Assembly (NCBI GenBank): GCA_036376915.1
Contig: DASUZK010000005.1
Location: 1 to 57,678 of the forward strand
Origin: VRUE01 sp036376915
GTDB taxonomy: Bacteria > Actinomycetota > Thermoleophilia > Solirubrobacterales > 70-9
DNA: 57,678 bases
Reading direction: 5' to 3'
Shown: piece after piece, positions 46,189 through 54,655 of the stretch
How positions within the stretch are numbered: position 1 is the stretch's first letter
Layout: each line of letters starts with the position of its first letter
The notes under the pieces: generated by a model
The model's input: the letters and a program-made list of their open reading frames with translations, nothing else
What the model was told of the DNA's origin: nothing
The model's database searches: none
Made by a program: the position numbers and the translations under genes

Positions 46189-49188
46189 ATGGCGCTGAAG
46201 CTGATCCAAGGGCCCCCGAACTCGGGCCGGGCCGGCCGCATCAGGAGCGGGCTGATCGCCGTTCTCGAGCACGAACCGGTGCTCGTGGTCCCCACCCTCG
46301 ACGACGTCTACGCCTTCGAGCGCGAGCTCTGCGCGGGCGGCGCGATCCTCGGCGCGGACGCGATGACCTTCGGCGGCCTGTTCGCCACGGTCGCCGCGGC
46401 GGCCGGTGCGCCCCCGGGCGCCGTCCTCACCCCCGCGCAGCGCCTCGGGGCGGTCGCGACGGCGGTGGTCGAGCGGCGAGGAGACATCGGCCCGCTGCGC
46501 GGCTCCGCCCCGCGGCCCGGCTTTCCGCTGGCGCTGGAGCACCTGTTCGACGAGCTGCAGGGAGCGGGGCTGGAGCCGGCGGACGTCGAAGCCGCGGCGG
46601 GGACGCTCGAGGGCTCGGCGTACCTCGGGGACATCGCGACCCTGTTCGCCGGCTACGTACAAGTGCGCGATCGGCTCGGGATGGTCGATGCCCACGGTGT
46701 CGCGCGCGAGGCGATCGGCCTGCTGAGAGCCGACAGCGGGCTCTGGCGGCGGCCGGTCTTCCTCTACGGGCTCGACGACCTGACGCGCAACCAGCTGGAC
46801 CTGATCGAGGCGCTGACGCCGGCCGTCGACGTAACCGTGGCGCTGCCCTATGAACAGGAGCACTCGGCTCTCGCGGCCCATAGCGCCCCGCTGCTGGAGG
46901 CACTCGAGCAGATCGGGGTCGACGCGGTCGAGAAGTGCCCGCCCGACCCCGCCAACACGAGCTCCCCGCTCCTCTTCCACCTCGAGCGGGCCTTCGGCGC
47001 GACCGAGCCGGAACGCCGGCCCCCCGACGAGAGCCTCGTCTTCCTACGCTCCGCCGGGGCACGCGGGGAGGCCGAGGCAATCGCCCTCGAGGTCGCGCGC
47101 CTGCTCGCCGGGGGGACCGACCCGGAGCAGATCGCGATCGTCGTGCGCGACCCCGCGCGGCGGGGCCCGCTCCTGGCCTCCGTCCTGGAGTCCTGCGGAG
47201 TGCCGACGGCGCTCGAGGCGGAGGTCCCCGTCCTGACCACCTCGGTGGGCGGCTCCCTAGCGGCCCTGCTGGAAGCGCTGCTCGGAACCGGCCGGGCGCG
47301 GGACCTGCTGCGCTACCTGCGCGGCCCCTCGGGCGTCTCACCGGAACGGGTCGACTGGCTCGAGCGCGGGCTCCGCCGCAACCGGGTCCAGACGGCGGCG
47401 GCGGCTCTGCGGCTCTGGGAAGAGAGGCACGGCGAGCCGCCGGGGGACGTCGCCGGGGTCCGCGAGGCGGCGGGCCGACCGGGAGACCTGGCCGCACACC
47501 TCGCCGCGCTCGCCACGGCGATGGGCGCCCGCGTCGGCTCGGATCTAGAGATGCGGGCCGCCGGCGCCATCGCCACCACGATGGCCGAGCGCGCCGAGCT
47601 CGACGCCCTGGCGCCGCTCCCGGAAGCGACCGCACAGGCGCTGAGCACGATCGCGGTACGCGCCTGGAGCGGGCCGGTCGAGGACCGAGTCAGGATCGCC
47701 GACCCGCGACGGGTGCGGGCGGCGCGCTTCGACAACGTGTTCGTCGCCTCTCTGCAGGACGGGGAGTTCCCGCGCGGCGCGGGATACCTCGACCCTTTTC
47801 TCAGCGACCGCCAGCGCGAGTCGCTGGCCCTACCCCCTCGACACGACAACCAGGCCGAGGAGCGCTACCTGTTCCACGCCTGCCTGGCGTTGCCGAGGCG
47901 ACGGCTCTTCCTCTCTCACCGCGACAGCGACGAGAACGGTGCCGCGGAGGCGCCCTCCCCCCTCCTCGACGAGGTCGGGCAACTGCTCGAGCCAGCCGAA
48001 GGAGCCGCCCGCGGCAGGGACCTCGCCGACGTCGTCTTCCGCGTCGCCGACTCCCCCTCGGAGACCGAGCTGGCGCGGGCGATCGCCGCCTGGGGGCCGA
48101 GTGCCGACTCCGGCCGGCTCCTCGACGTGGCAGGCGCCGAGAGCGAGACCGCCGGCCGGATCGAGGGCCGACTGGAGGCAGCCCGCGGCACGGAGGCGGC
48201 GACGCGGGCGCCGGGGCCGCTCACGAATCCGTCCGTCCTCGCCGCGCTCGGCGACGTGCGCGCCTACGGTGGCACCACCCTGGAGGGCTTCGACGTCTGC
48301 TCCTACCGCTGGTTCGTCTCGCACGAGCTCTCCCCCCAGCCGCTCGACCCGCCTCCCGACCCGCTAGTCCAGGGCGGCATCGTGCACGCCGCCCTCTGCT
48401 CCCTCTACGAGGAGAGGCCGGGCGGCGATGCGCTGCCGCGGCCAGGCTCGCTGGACGCCTGGCTCGCCCGCAGCCGCGAGCTCCTCGCCGAGATCGCGGC
48501 GGAGAGAGGCCTTGGCGAGCATCCGACCGAGAGGGCGATGCTCGCCCGCGTCGAGGGCCTGCTCGGCCGCTTCCTCGCCGAAGAGGCCAGCCGCGATACC
48601 GGAGGCTTCGAGCCCTGGCTGCTGGAGGAGGGCTTCTCCGAATCCGAGGAGACCGGGCGACCGGCGCTCGAGATCGACGGCTGGCGCCTGCACGGGGCGA
48701 TCGACCGGGTCGACCGGGCGCCCGACGGGCGCGCCCTCGTCCTCGACTACAAGCTCTCGAGCAAGGTCTCCCCGCGGGAGAAGCTCGAGGAGGAGGCGAA
48801 GCTGCAGCTGCAGCTCTACCTGATAGCCGTCGCCGAGCTCTGGGACGCGGACCCGGTCGGTGGCCTCTACCACCCGCTGCGGGGGACCTCCGAGCGCCGG
48901 CCGCGGGGGTTCGTGCGCGAGGATGCCACGGCCGAGCTCGGCGGTTACGGGCTCTTCAGGACCGACGAGCTGGACGCCGAGGAGCTGGAGGAGCTGCTCG
49001 CCGATACCCGTCGTCGCGCCCGCGAGATCGTCGCCCGGATGCGGGCCGGGCGGATCGATCGCGACCCGGGCCCCCGTCAGGGCCTGCGAGATCACGGCGT
49101 TTGCCCGCCGTTCTGCGACTTCGCGCCGATCTGCCGCCGCGACCGGGCACCGGTCGAGCCCGTGGGCGCGGAGGAGGACGAGCTGTGA
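46189..49188 (+). CDS. addB: AddB-like helicase-nuclease subunit
   Basis: A 999-residue subunit of an AddAB-type enzyme that processes double-strand breaks for recombination. The N-terminal UvrD-like domain is degenerate: the Walker A position reads GPPNSGRAG without the lysine, so it probably does not hydrolyse ATP. The C-terminal RecB-type nuclease has HGAIDRVDRAPDGRALVLDY (D...DYK), then a Gln-Tyr-like helix (LQLQLYLIAVAE). Four cysteines that would hold a 4Fe-4S cluster are Cys704 (FDVCSYRW) and three in HGVCPPFCDFAPICRR. addA follows after 73 nt containing a long hairpin. Confidence 0.85.
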   Translation: MALKLIQGPPNSGRAGRIRSGLIAVLEHEPVLVVPTLDDVYAFERELCAGGAILGADAMTFGGLFATVAAAAGAPPGAVLTPAQRLGAVATAVVERRGDIGPLRGSAPRPGFPLALEHLFDELQGAGLEPADVEAAAGTLEGSAYLGDIATLFAGYVQVRDRLGMVDAHGVAREAIGLLRADSGLWRRPVFLYGLDDLTRNQLDLIEALTPAVDVTVALPYEQEHSALAAHSAPLLEALEQIGVDAVEKCPPDPANTSSPLLFHLERAFGATEPERRPPDESLVFLRSAGARGEAEAIALEVARLLAGGTDPEQIAIVVRDPARRGPLLASVLESCGVPTALEAEVPVLTTSVGGSLAALLEALLGTGRARDLLRYLRGPSGVSPERVDWLERGLRRNRVQTAAAALRLWEERHGEPPGDVAGVREAAGRPGDLAAHLAALATAMGARVGSDLEMRAAGAIATTMAERAELDALAPLPEATAQALSTIAVRAWSGPVEDRVRIADPRRVRAARFDNVFVASLQDGEFPRGAGYLDPFLSDRQRESLALPPRHDNQAEERYLFHACLALPRRRLFLSHRDSDENGAAEAPSPLLDEVGQLLEPAEGAARGRDLADVVFRVADSPSETELARAIAAWGPSADSGRLLDVAGAESETAGRIEGRLEAARGTEAATRAPGPLTNPSVLAALGDVRAYGGTTLEGFDVCSYRWFVSHELSPQPLDPPPDPLVQGGIVHAALCSLYEERPGGDALPRPGSLDAWLARSRELLAEIAAERGLGEHPTERAMLARVEGLLGRFLAEEASRDTGGFEPWLLEEGFSESEETGRPALEIDGWRLHGAIDRVDRAPDGRALVLDYKLSSKVSPREKLEEEAKLQLQLYLIAVAELWDADPVGGLYHPLRGTSERRPRGFVREDATAELGGYGLFRTDELDAEELEELLADTRRRAREIVARMRAGRIDRDPGPRQGLRDHGVCPPFCDFAPICRRDRAPVEPVGAEEDEL

Positions 49189-49244
49189 GCGCCCCGATCG
49201 TCACGGTGATCGCCGGTTGTTCGAGTCCGTGGCGATCGGGGCGC
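49189..49244 (+). repeat. Long hairpin between addB and addA
   Basis: 18-bp arms (49189-49206 with 49227-49244) with one G-U pair and a 20-nt loop. The left arm begins right after the addB stop, and the right arm ends 17 nt before the addA start. It could reduce read-through or protect the addB message. Confidence 0.6.
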
Positions 49245-49261
49245 GAACGAGAGGTTGTTCG

Positions 49262-52200
49262 ATGAGCGAGCGGCAGCCGACCCCCGAACAGCGAGCCGCG
49301 ATCGAGGCTACGGGCGCCGAGGTCCTGGTCGAGGCCGGGGCCGGGACCGGCAAGACCGGGGTCATCGTCGATCGCTACTGCCAACTGGCCTGCGAGCGGG
49401 AGGTCTCCCCCGACGCGATCCTCGCCTTCACCTTCACCGACAAGGCCGCGGCCGAGCTGCGCCAGCGGATTCGCGCCGAGATCGAGCGCCGTGCCGAGTC
49501 GGGCTCGGAGCGCGCTCGCGGGCTGCTGCCCGGGCTCGGCGGTTCCTGGGTGACGACGATTCACGGCTTCTGCAACCGCCTGCTCTCGGCCCACCCCGTG
49601 GCGGTCGGCATCGATCCCCGCTTCCGCGTCCTGGACGCCCCGGAGGCCGAGCGGGCGGCTAGCGAGGCGTTCGACGAGGCGCTGGAGGCCTTCCTGGCGG
49701 AAGGCGATCGCGATCGCGAGAACACCGTGGCGGCGTTCGACATCGCCGGGTTGCGAGGCATCGTGCTCGGCGCGCACGCCGAGCTGCGCAGCCGCGGCGA
49801 AGACGAGCCGCGGCTTCCCGAGCCGCCCGCGCCGGACGTGCCATCGGCTTTGCGACGCGCCGCCGAGGCCGCCGCCGAGACGATCGCGGAGGTGAAGCCC
49901 GGCAGCGCCAATCACGGGTTGCTCGAGCGGGCACTGGCTCTCCTGGACGGCGGGCAGGACCTCCCCAGCCTCAGTGAGCTGGCGCCGTTGCGGACGACCA
50001 GCAAGGCAAAGCCGATGGCGGCCTACAGGGAGGCGATCGAGGCGGCGGTGAGCCGCGTCGCCGAGGCCGGCGAGGGGGGTCTGGCCTACCGGCACGTCGC
50101 CGAGCTCCTGCGACTGTTCTCCGAGCGCTTCGACCTGGCCAAGCAGCGGCGCGCGGGGATCGACTTCGAGGACCTCCAGCTGCTCGCGGCGCGGCTGCTC
50201 GAGCGAACCGAGACCGGGGCCTCCTACCGGAGCCGGTTCAGCCATCTCCTCGTCGACGAGTTCCAGGACACCAACCGGCTGCAGCTGCGCCTGATCGAGG
50301 CGCTGCGCGGCCCGCAGGCGCAGCTGATGACCGTGGGCGACGAGCTGCAGTCGATCTACGGCTTCAGGCACGCCGACCTCGACGTCTTCCGCGAACGGCG
50401 GCGGGCGATCGAGGCAAGCACCGCGGCTGAGGCGATCCCCCTGAGCGGCAACTTCCGCTCCCGCCCAGAGGTGATCGGCGCGGTCAACGCGATCGGACAG
50501 CGGCTGCTGGACGACTACGCGCCGCTGCGGGTCGGTGCCGCACCCCGCCATCCGCTGCCGCCGGGAGACGGCCCGGCGGTGGAGGTGCTGCTCACCGGCC
50601 GCGAGGGCTGGACCGGCGAGGAGATCCAGCTCGATCCGACGACCGACGCTCGCACGCCGGCCAACCAGCTGGCCGAGGCCCGCTTCCTCGCCTCGCGGCT
50701 CCGCGAGCTGGTCGACCAAGGCGTCGAGCGCGGCGCGATGGTCGTGCTGCTGCGGGCCTTCGCCCGCCTCGACGCCCACGAGGACTCCCTGGAACGGGCC
50801 GGCCTGCGCCCCTACGTCGTCGGCGGCCGCGGCTACTGGTCCCAGCAGCAGGTTGCCGACGTCTGCGCCCTGCTGGCGACGATCTGCAACCCGCTCGACG
50901 ACCAGGCGCTGCTCGGGGCGCTCGCCTCGCCCGCCTGCGGAGCTGCACCCGACACGCTCTGGCTGCTGCGAGCGGCGGCGGGCAGGGGCCGGCATCTCTG
51001 GCCGGCCGTGGCGCGGGCGGCGGGCGTGGGGGAGGACGAGGGGGTCGACGGGGAGCGGCTCGAGCAGATTCCCGCGGCGGAGCTGTCGCTCCTGCGCATG
51101 TTCGTCGAGCGGATCGTCGCGCTGCGCCGTCGTGCCACCTCGCTCTCCCTCGCCGGCCTGATCGACGCCGCGGTGACGGAGACCGGCTACGACCTGGCGG
51201 TGCTGATGCGCCCAGCCGGCGAGGCTCGCTTCGCCAACGTGCGCAAGCTGATGCGCCTCGCCGCCGAGTTCGAGGCCAGCGAGGGCCGCGACCTTCGCGG
51301 CCTGCTCGACTTCCTCGCGGCACGCGCCGACGCGGACGCCGACGCACAGGCCGCGACTGCGCTGGAGGGCCACGACGGGGTGAGGATCATGACCATCCAC
51401 AGCGCCAAGGGGCTCGAGTTCGACGTGGTCGCGATCCCCCACCTCTCCCGCGGCCTCCTCCCCCCCGGGCGCACCCCCCTGCTCACCATCGGGCACGAGC
51501 CCGAGGCGCCGCGCGTGGGGATGCAACTGCGCCGACTCGGGGCTCGCGGGGTCAACCTCTACGCGCAGCGCGAGCTCGGCGAGGAGGCCCAGAGGCGAAA
51601 CGCCGAGGAGGAGCTACGGCTCTTCCACGTCGGGGCCACACGTGCCCGCGAACGGTTGCTGCTGAGCGGGGTGGTCAACCCCTCCCCCCCGTCCCGCCAG
51701 AGCCCCGGCCTGCCCGTGATCGAGCGGATCGTCGCCGGCTTCGACGTCGACCGCGAGCGCGACTCGAGCATCGAGATCGCGGCTCCCGAGCCGAGGCCGG
51801 GCCTGGACGCGTCGTTCCCGCCGTCGGAGATCGCCGTTCGCGTGAACCTCGCCTCGGCGGAGCGGGCGAGGTCCCTGGCCGCGGTGAGGAAGGCGCCGGG
51901 CCCCGAGCGGGACGCCGGTGAGGGGCCGGCACCGCTGGTCGCGTCGAGAAAGGCCAGGGCGCCCCGGCGGCCCCTCTCCTACACCGCGATATCCACCGCC
52001 GGCGAGGGTCTGGAGGACCGCCTGCTCGCCCAAGGCGACCGGGCGCTTCGGGAAGCGGGCGACGACGAGCATGGCGCGGGGGACGGAGGTGCGGCGCGGG
52101 GCAGAGCGGTCCACTCGCTGCTCGAGTGGAGCCAGGCCAACGGGTGGCGCACCCCACCGGCGGAGCTGGTGCGCCGCGTTGCGGCCTCGGGGGAGGCCGG

Positions 52201-52639
52201 CGGCGAGCGCGGCCTCACCGAGGAGGCCCTGCTGGCGCCGCTGCATGCCTGGCTCGATTCCGGCTTCTTCGCGGAGCGAGTACGGGGTGTCGGTCGCTGT
52301 CGTGCCGAGGTGCCGCTGCTGGTCGAAGTCGCCGACACCGTCCTGCGCGGCTCGATCGACCTGCTGGTGGAGGCGAACGGACGCCCGCCGCTGATCGTCG
52401 ACTACAAGACCGACAGGGTCGACGACCGGGCGAGCGCCGAGCTCGTCGCCCGCTACGAGATCCAGCAGGCCGTATACGCGCTCGCGGTCGCCGAGGCACG
52501 ACGGGCGGATGAGGTCGAGCTCGCCTACGTCTTCCTGGAGCGACCCGAGGAGCCGGTCCTCGCCAGGTGGGGCCGGGCGGAGATCGAGGCTGGCAAACGC
52601 AGGCTCGAGGCTGAGATCACTCGCATCAGAGAGGGTTGA
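49262..52639 (+). CDS. addA: AddA-like UvrD-family helicase-nuclease
   Basis: A 1125-residue superfamily 1 helicase with a C-terminal nuclease. The helicase motifs run in order: Q-motif PTPEQRAAIEA, Walker A EAGAGTGKTGVIV (residues 25-32), motif Ia AFTFTDKAAAELRQR, motif II HLLVDEFQDTNRLQ, motif III MTVGDELQSIYGFRHAD, motif IV SGNFRSRPEV, motif V RIMTIHSAKGLEFDVVAIPH, and motif VI LFHVGATRARERL. The nuclease has GSIDLLVE and PPLIVDYKTDRVDD (D...DYK). It works with AddB. GAGAGG lies upstream of the ATG. Its stop touches the convergent xseB stop. Confidence 0.9.
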   Translation: MSERQPTPEQRAAIEATGAEVLVEAGAGTGKTGVIVDRYCQLACEREVSPDAILAFTFTDKAAAELRQRIRAEIERRAESGSERARGLLPGLGGSWVTTIHGFCNRLLSAHPVAVGIDPRFRVLDAPEAERAASEAFDEALEAFLAEGDRDRENTVAAFDIAGLRGIVLGAHAELRSRGEDEPRLPEPPAPDVPSALRRAAEAAAETIAEVKPGSANHGLLERALALLDGGQDLPSLSELAPLRTTSKAKPMAAYREAIEAAVSRVAEAGEGGLAYRHVAELLRLFSERFDLAKQRRAGIDFEDLQLLAARLLERTETGASYRSRFSHLLVDEFQDTNRLQLRLIEALRGPQAQLMTVGDELQSIYGFRHADLDVFRERRRAIEASTAAEAIPLSGNFRSRPEVIGAVNAIGQRLLDDYAPLRVGAAPRHPLPPGDGPAVEVLLTGREGWTGEEIQLDPTTDARTPANQLAEARFLASRLRELVDQGVERGAMVVLLRAFARLDAHEDSLERAGLRPYVVGGRGYWSQQQVADVCALLATICNPLDDQALLGALASPACGAAPDTLWLLRAAAGRGRHLWPAVARAAGVGEDEGVDGERLEQIPAAELSLLRMFVERIVALRRRATSLSLAGLIDAAVTETGYDLAVLMRPAGEARFANVRKLMRLAAEFEASEGRDLRGLLDFLAARADADADAQAATALEGHDGVRIMTIHSAKGLEFDVVAIPHLSRGLLPPGRTPLLTIGHEPEAPRVGMQLRRLGARGVNLYAQRELGEEAQRRNAEEELRLFHVGATRARERLLLSGVVNPSPPSRQSPGLPVIERIVAGFDVDRERDSSIEIAAPEPRPGLDASFPPSEIAVRVNLASAERARSLAAVRKAPGPERDAGEGPAPLVASRKARAPRRPLSYTAISTAGEGLEDRLLAQGDRALREAGDDEHGAGDGGAARGRAVHSLLEWSQANGWRTPPAELVRRVAASGEAGGERGLTEEALLAPLHAWLDSGFFAERVRGVGRCRAEVPLLVEVADTVLRGSIDLLVEANGRPPLIVDYKTDRVDDRASAELVARYEIQQAVYALAVAEARRADEVELAYVFLERPEEPVLARWGRAEIEAGKRRLEAEITRIREG

Positions 52640-52876
52640 TCAGGCTGCGCCGGACTCGGCCGATGAAGCCAGCTTGGTTGCGAGCTCGTCCAGCTTCAGC
52701 TCCTTCAGGCCCTCGCCGACGGCGTCCAGCTCTCCGGCGCAGTAGGTGACCAGCTCGCGGCCCTCTTTGCAGAGGTCGAGGGTCTCACGCAGGCCGGCCT
52801 GACCGGAGTCGAGGCGGTCGATGATCTGCTCCAGCCTCTCGACCGCGACCTCATAGCTCTCGGGCTCCTCCGTCAA
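52640..52876 (-). CDS. xseB: Exonuclease VII small subunit
   Basis: A 78-residue helical protein with the XseB pattern: SYEVAVERLEQIIDRLDSGQ, GLRETLDLCKEGRELVTYCA, GELDAVGEGLKEL. It binds XseA to form the exonuclease that degrades single-stranded DNA from both ends. The start is TTG at 52876, overlapping the xseA stop by 4 nt (TTGA), which gives the usual length of 70-80 residues. Its stop is directly adjacent to the convergent addA stop. Confidence 0.9.
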   Translation of the reverse strand: MTEEPESYEVAVERLEQIIDRLDSGQAGLRETLDLCKEGRELVTYCAGELDAVGEGLKELKLDELATKLASSAESGAA

Positions 52877-54156
52877 TCCCCCTCCTCCTCGATCCTGGCG
52901 CCGACGCTGCCGTCGGAGAAGCGCAGTTTGACGCGCCCGGCGGCGGTCGCATCGCGAGCGCTGGCGATCGCCGCCCCGTCGCCTGCCTCGACCAGGGCGT
53001 AGCCGCGCTCGAGGGTGCGCTCCGGCTCGTGGGCGCGGAGCGCGACCTCCGCCCGCCGCAATGCCTCTCGGCGCCGCTCCATGTCCGGCCCCGAAGCGCG
53101 GCGGCGTGCCCTCTCGAGAACCACGCTGGCGAGGCGGCGCTGGAAGCCGAGCCGCTCGGCGATGCCGCGTTCGGAGGCGGCCCGGATCTCGCGCGTCTTC
53201 TGGTTGAGGGCGAGGTGCTCGCGCCGCAGCGCCCTTGCCGGCCCGCGGGCGAGGGCGACGAGATGCGGCGTCCGTGCCCGCACCGCACCGTCGGCCGCAC
53301 GGCGCAGCGCCGCGGCGCCGCGGTCGAGCGCCCCCCGCGCCGCGCCGCAGTCGAGTGGGACCGCCGCCTCGGCGGCGTGGGTGGGCGTCGAGCAGGCAAC
53401 CGCGGCGACGTCGTCGATCAGGGTCGAGTCGCGCTCGTGACCGACCGCGCTGACCACCGGCACGCGCAGCATCGCCACCGTGCGGCAGAGGGTCTCGTCG
53501 CAGAAGGCCCAGAGGTCGGCGAGGCTGCCGCCGCCGCGGGTGACGACGATCGCCTCCACCTCGGGCTGCGCCGCCAGCCCCTGCACCGCGGCCGCGATCG
53601 CTGGGGCGGCATGGCGGTCCTGCACCGGTGCGAAAGCCCAGACCACGGTGCCCCGCCAGCCGCGCCGTTCGAGCCCGGCCAGGAGGTCGCGTCGCGCGGC
53701 CCCCGATTCGGCCGTGACCACGCCGATCGTCCTCGGCAGCAGCGGCCGCGCCAGCTGCTTCTGCAGCTCGAAGAGCCCCTCTGCCCCCAACTGCTTGCGC
53801 AGGGCGTCCAGCCGCGCCAAGAGGTCGCCTTCGCCGGCGAGTCGAATATCGGTTGCGCGAAAGCTGAAGGACGGCGAGGCCTGGGCGCTGCCGCGGTAGT
53901 AGTCCGGGCCGCCGGCGATCACCACTTCGGTGCCGTCGCGGAGGCCCCCCTCGGGTAGCTCGAGCTTCTCCAGCTCGTTGAGCCAAATCGTGCACGGAAC
54001 CGCCCCCTCGCTATCGCGCAGCTCGAAGTAGGCCTGCGCCTTGCTGCGGCTGAGACCGGTCACCTCGCCGATCAGCGAGACGCGCGCGCGGCGGCGCATC
54101 TCCTCCTCGAGCTTGCGGGCGTAGCGCCCGACCGGAAACGGCCCCGGCAGGTCCAT
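52873..54156 (-). CDS. xseA: Exonuclease VII large subunit
   Basis: A 427-residue XseA. The N-terminal OB-fold reads RVSLIGEVTGLSRSKAQAYF, ELRDSEGAVPCTIW and DGTEVVIAGGPDYYRG. The nuclease core holds IGVVTAESGAARRDLL, the Gly loop VVTRGGGSLADLWAFCDE, VVSAVGHERDSTLIDDVA and ACSTPTHAAE. A coiled helix and LERGYALVEAGDG close the protein. The TAGCCT box 6 nt upstream fixes the ATG at 54156. It is somewhat rich in Ala/Arg in the helical part. It is paired with xseB and next to AddAB, forming a DNA-processing block. Confidence 0.93.
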   Translation of the reverse strand: MDLPGPFPVGRYARKLEEEMRRRARVSLIGEVTGLSRSKAQAYFELRDSEGAVPCTIWLNELEKLELPEGGLRDGTEVVIAGGPDYYRGSAQASPSFSFRATDIRLAGEGDLLARLDALRKQLGAEGLFELQKQLARPLLPRTIGVVTAESGAARRDLLAGLERRGWRGTVVWAFAPVQDRHAAPAIAAAVQGLAAQPEVEAIVVTRGGGSLADLWAFCDETLCRTVAMLRVPVVSAVGHERDSTLIDDVAAVACSTPTHAAEAAVPLDCGAARGALDRGAAALRRAADGAVRARTPHLVALARGPARALRREHLALNQKTREIRAASERGIAERLGFQRRLASVVLERARRRASGPDMERRREALRRAEVALRAHEPERTLERGYALVEAGDGAAIASARDATAAGRVKLRFSDGSVGARIEEEGD

Positions 54157-54162
54157 GCCCTG

Positions 54163-54168
54163 AGGCTA
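54163..54168 (-). promoter_or_regulatory. TAnnnT -10 box of xseA
   Basis: On the minus strand TAGCCT ends 6 nt before the ATG at 54156. Confidence 0.5.
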
Positions 54169-54176
54169 ACCGCGAA

Positions 54177-54263
54177 GCCTGACGTCCGTGGCCAAGCAGG
54201 TCAAGGACGCAGGGAGCGTGGCGACCGAGGACGCCGACATGCGCAGTGCCACGGACGTCAGGC
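54177..54263. repeat. 87-bp element with 16-bp inverted ends
   Basis: Perfect 16-bp inverted repeats (54177-54192 and 54248-54263) flank 55 bases. The right arm overlaps the stop codon of the HxlR gene. It may be a terminator-like stem, a miniature mobile element or a structured RNA. Confidence 0.55.
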
Positions 54264-54608
54264 GTGCCAACGGTTGGCCCACTGCTTGAGCTCGTTGATC
54301 GCCGGTCGCAGATCGGCGCCCTTGCGGGTCAGGGAATAGGTGACCTTCACCGGCGTCCCGGGCTCGACCGTGCGCTCGACCAGGCCCTCGCACTCGAGCT
54401 CGCGCAGTCGCCGCGAGAGCAGCCGGTCCGAGAGCCTCGGGATCGCCCTCGCCAGCTCGCCGAAGCGCAGCGGCCCGTCGGTGAGGCTGGAGAGGATGAC
54501 CCCGGTCCAGCGCTTGCCGATCAGCTCTATGGCCGCATGGAAGTGCGGGCAGACGCCGCTCGCGCCCGGACTGAGGTGCTGATCTTGGGTCTCCGACCCG
54601 GCCTCCAC
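54258..54608 (-). CDS. HxlR-family transcriptional regulator
   Basis: A 116-residue winged-helix regulator: FHAAIELIGKRWTGVILSSL, GPLRFGELARAIPRLSDRLL, RRLRELECEGLVERTVEPGT, VTYSLTRKGADLRPAINELK are the family's signature segments. The N-terminal Cys in GVCPHF lies where HypR/YodB-type members have their redox-sensing Cys. I chose GTG at 54608. The dyad CTTAC-n5-GTAAG lies 13 nt upstream, suggesting self-repression. Its stop lies inside the 87-bp element. Its targets are not evident. Confidence 0.85.
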   Translation of the reverse strand: MEAGSETQDQHLSPGASGVCPHFHAAIELIGKRWTGVILSSLTDGPLRFGELARAIPRLSDRLLSRRLRELECEGLVERTVEPGTPVKVTYSLTRKGADLRPAINELKQWANRWHA

Positions 54609-54621
54609 GTAGTCGCACGAG

Positions 54622-54636
54622 CTTACCGAACGTAAG
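54622..54636 (-). promoter_or_regulatory. Candidate HxlR operator
   Basis: CTTAC-CGAAC-GTAAG has perfect 5-bp arms and resembles the TTAC-n-GTAA sites of HxlR regulators. It overlaps a TAAGCT box (54620-54625). Confidence 0.45.
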
Positions 54637-54655
54637 TGACGGCCGAGGCCTATCC

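Noticed and set aside
53029..53958. Long plus-strand open frame opposite xseA
   Set aside because: It is a mirror of the xseA reading frame with low-complexity composition and no motif.
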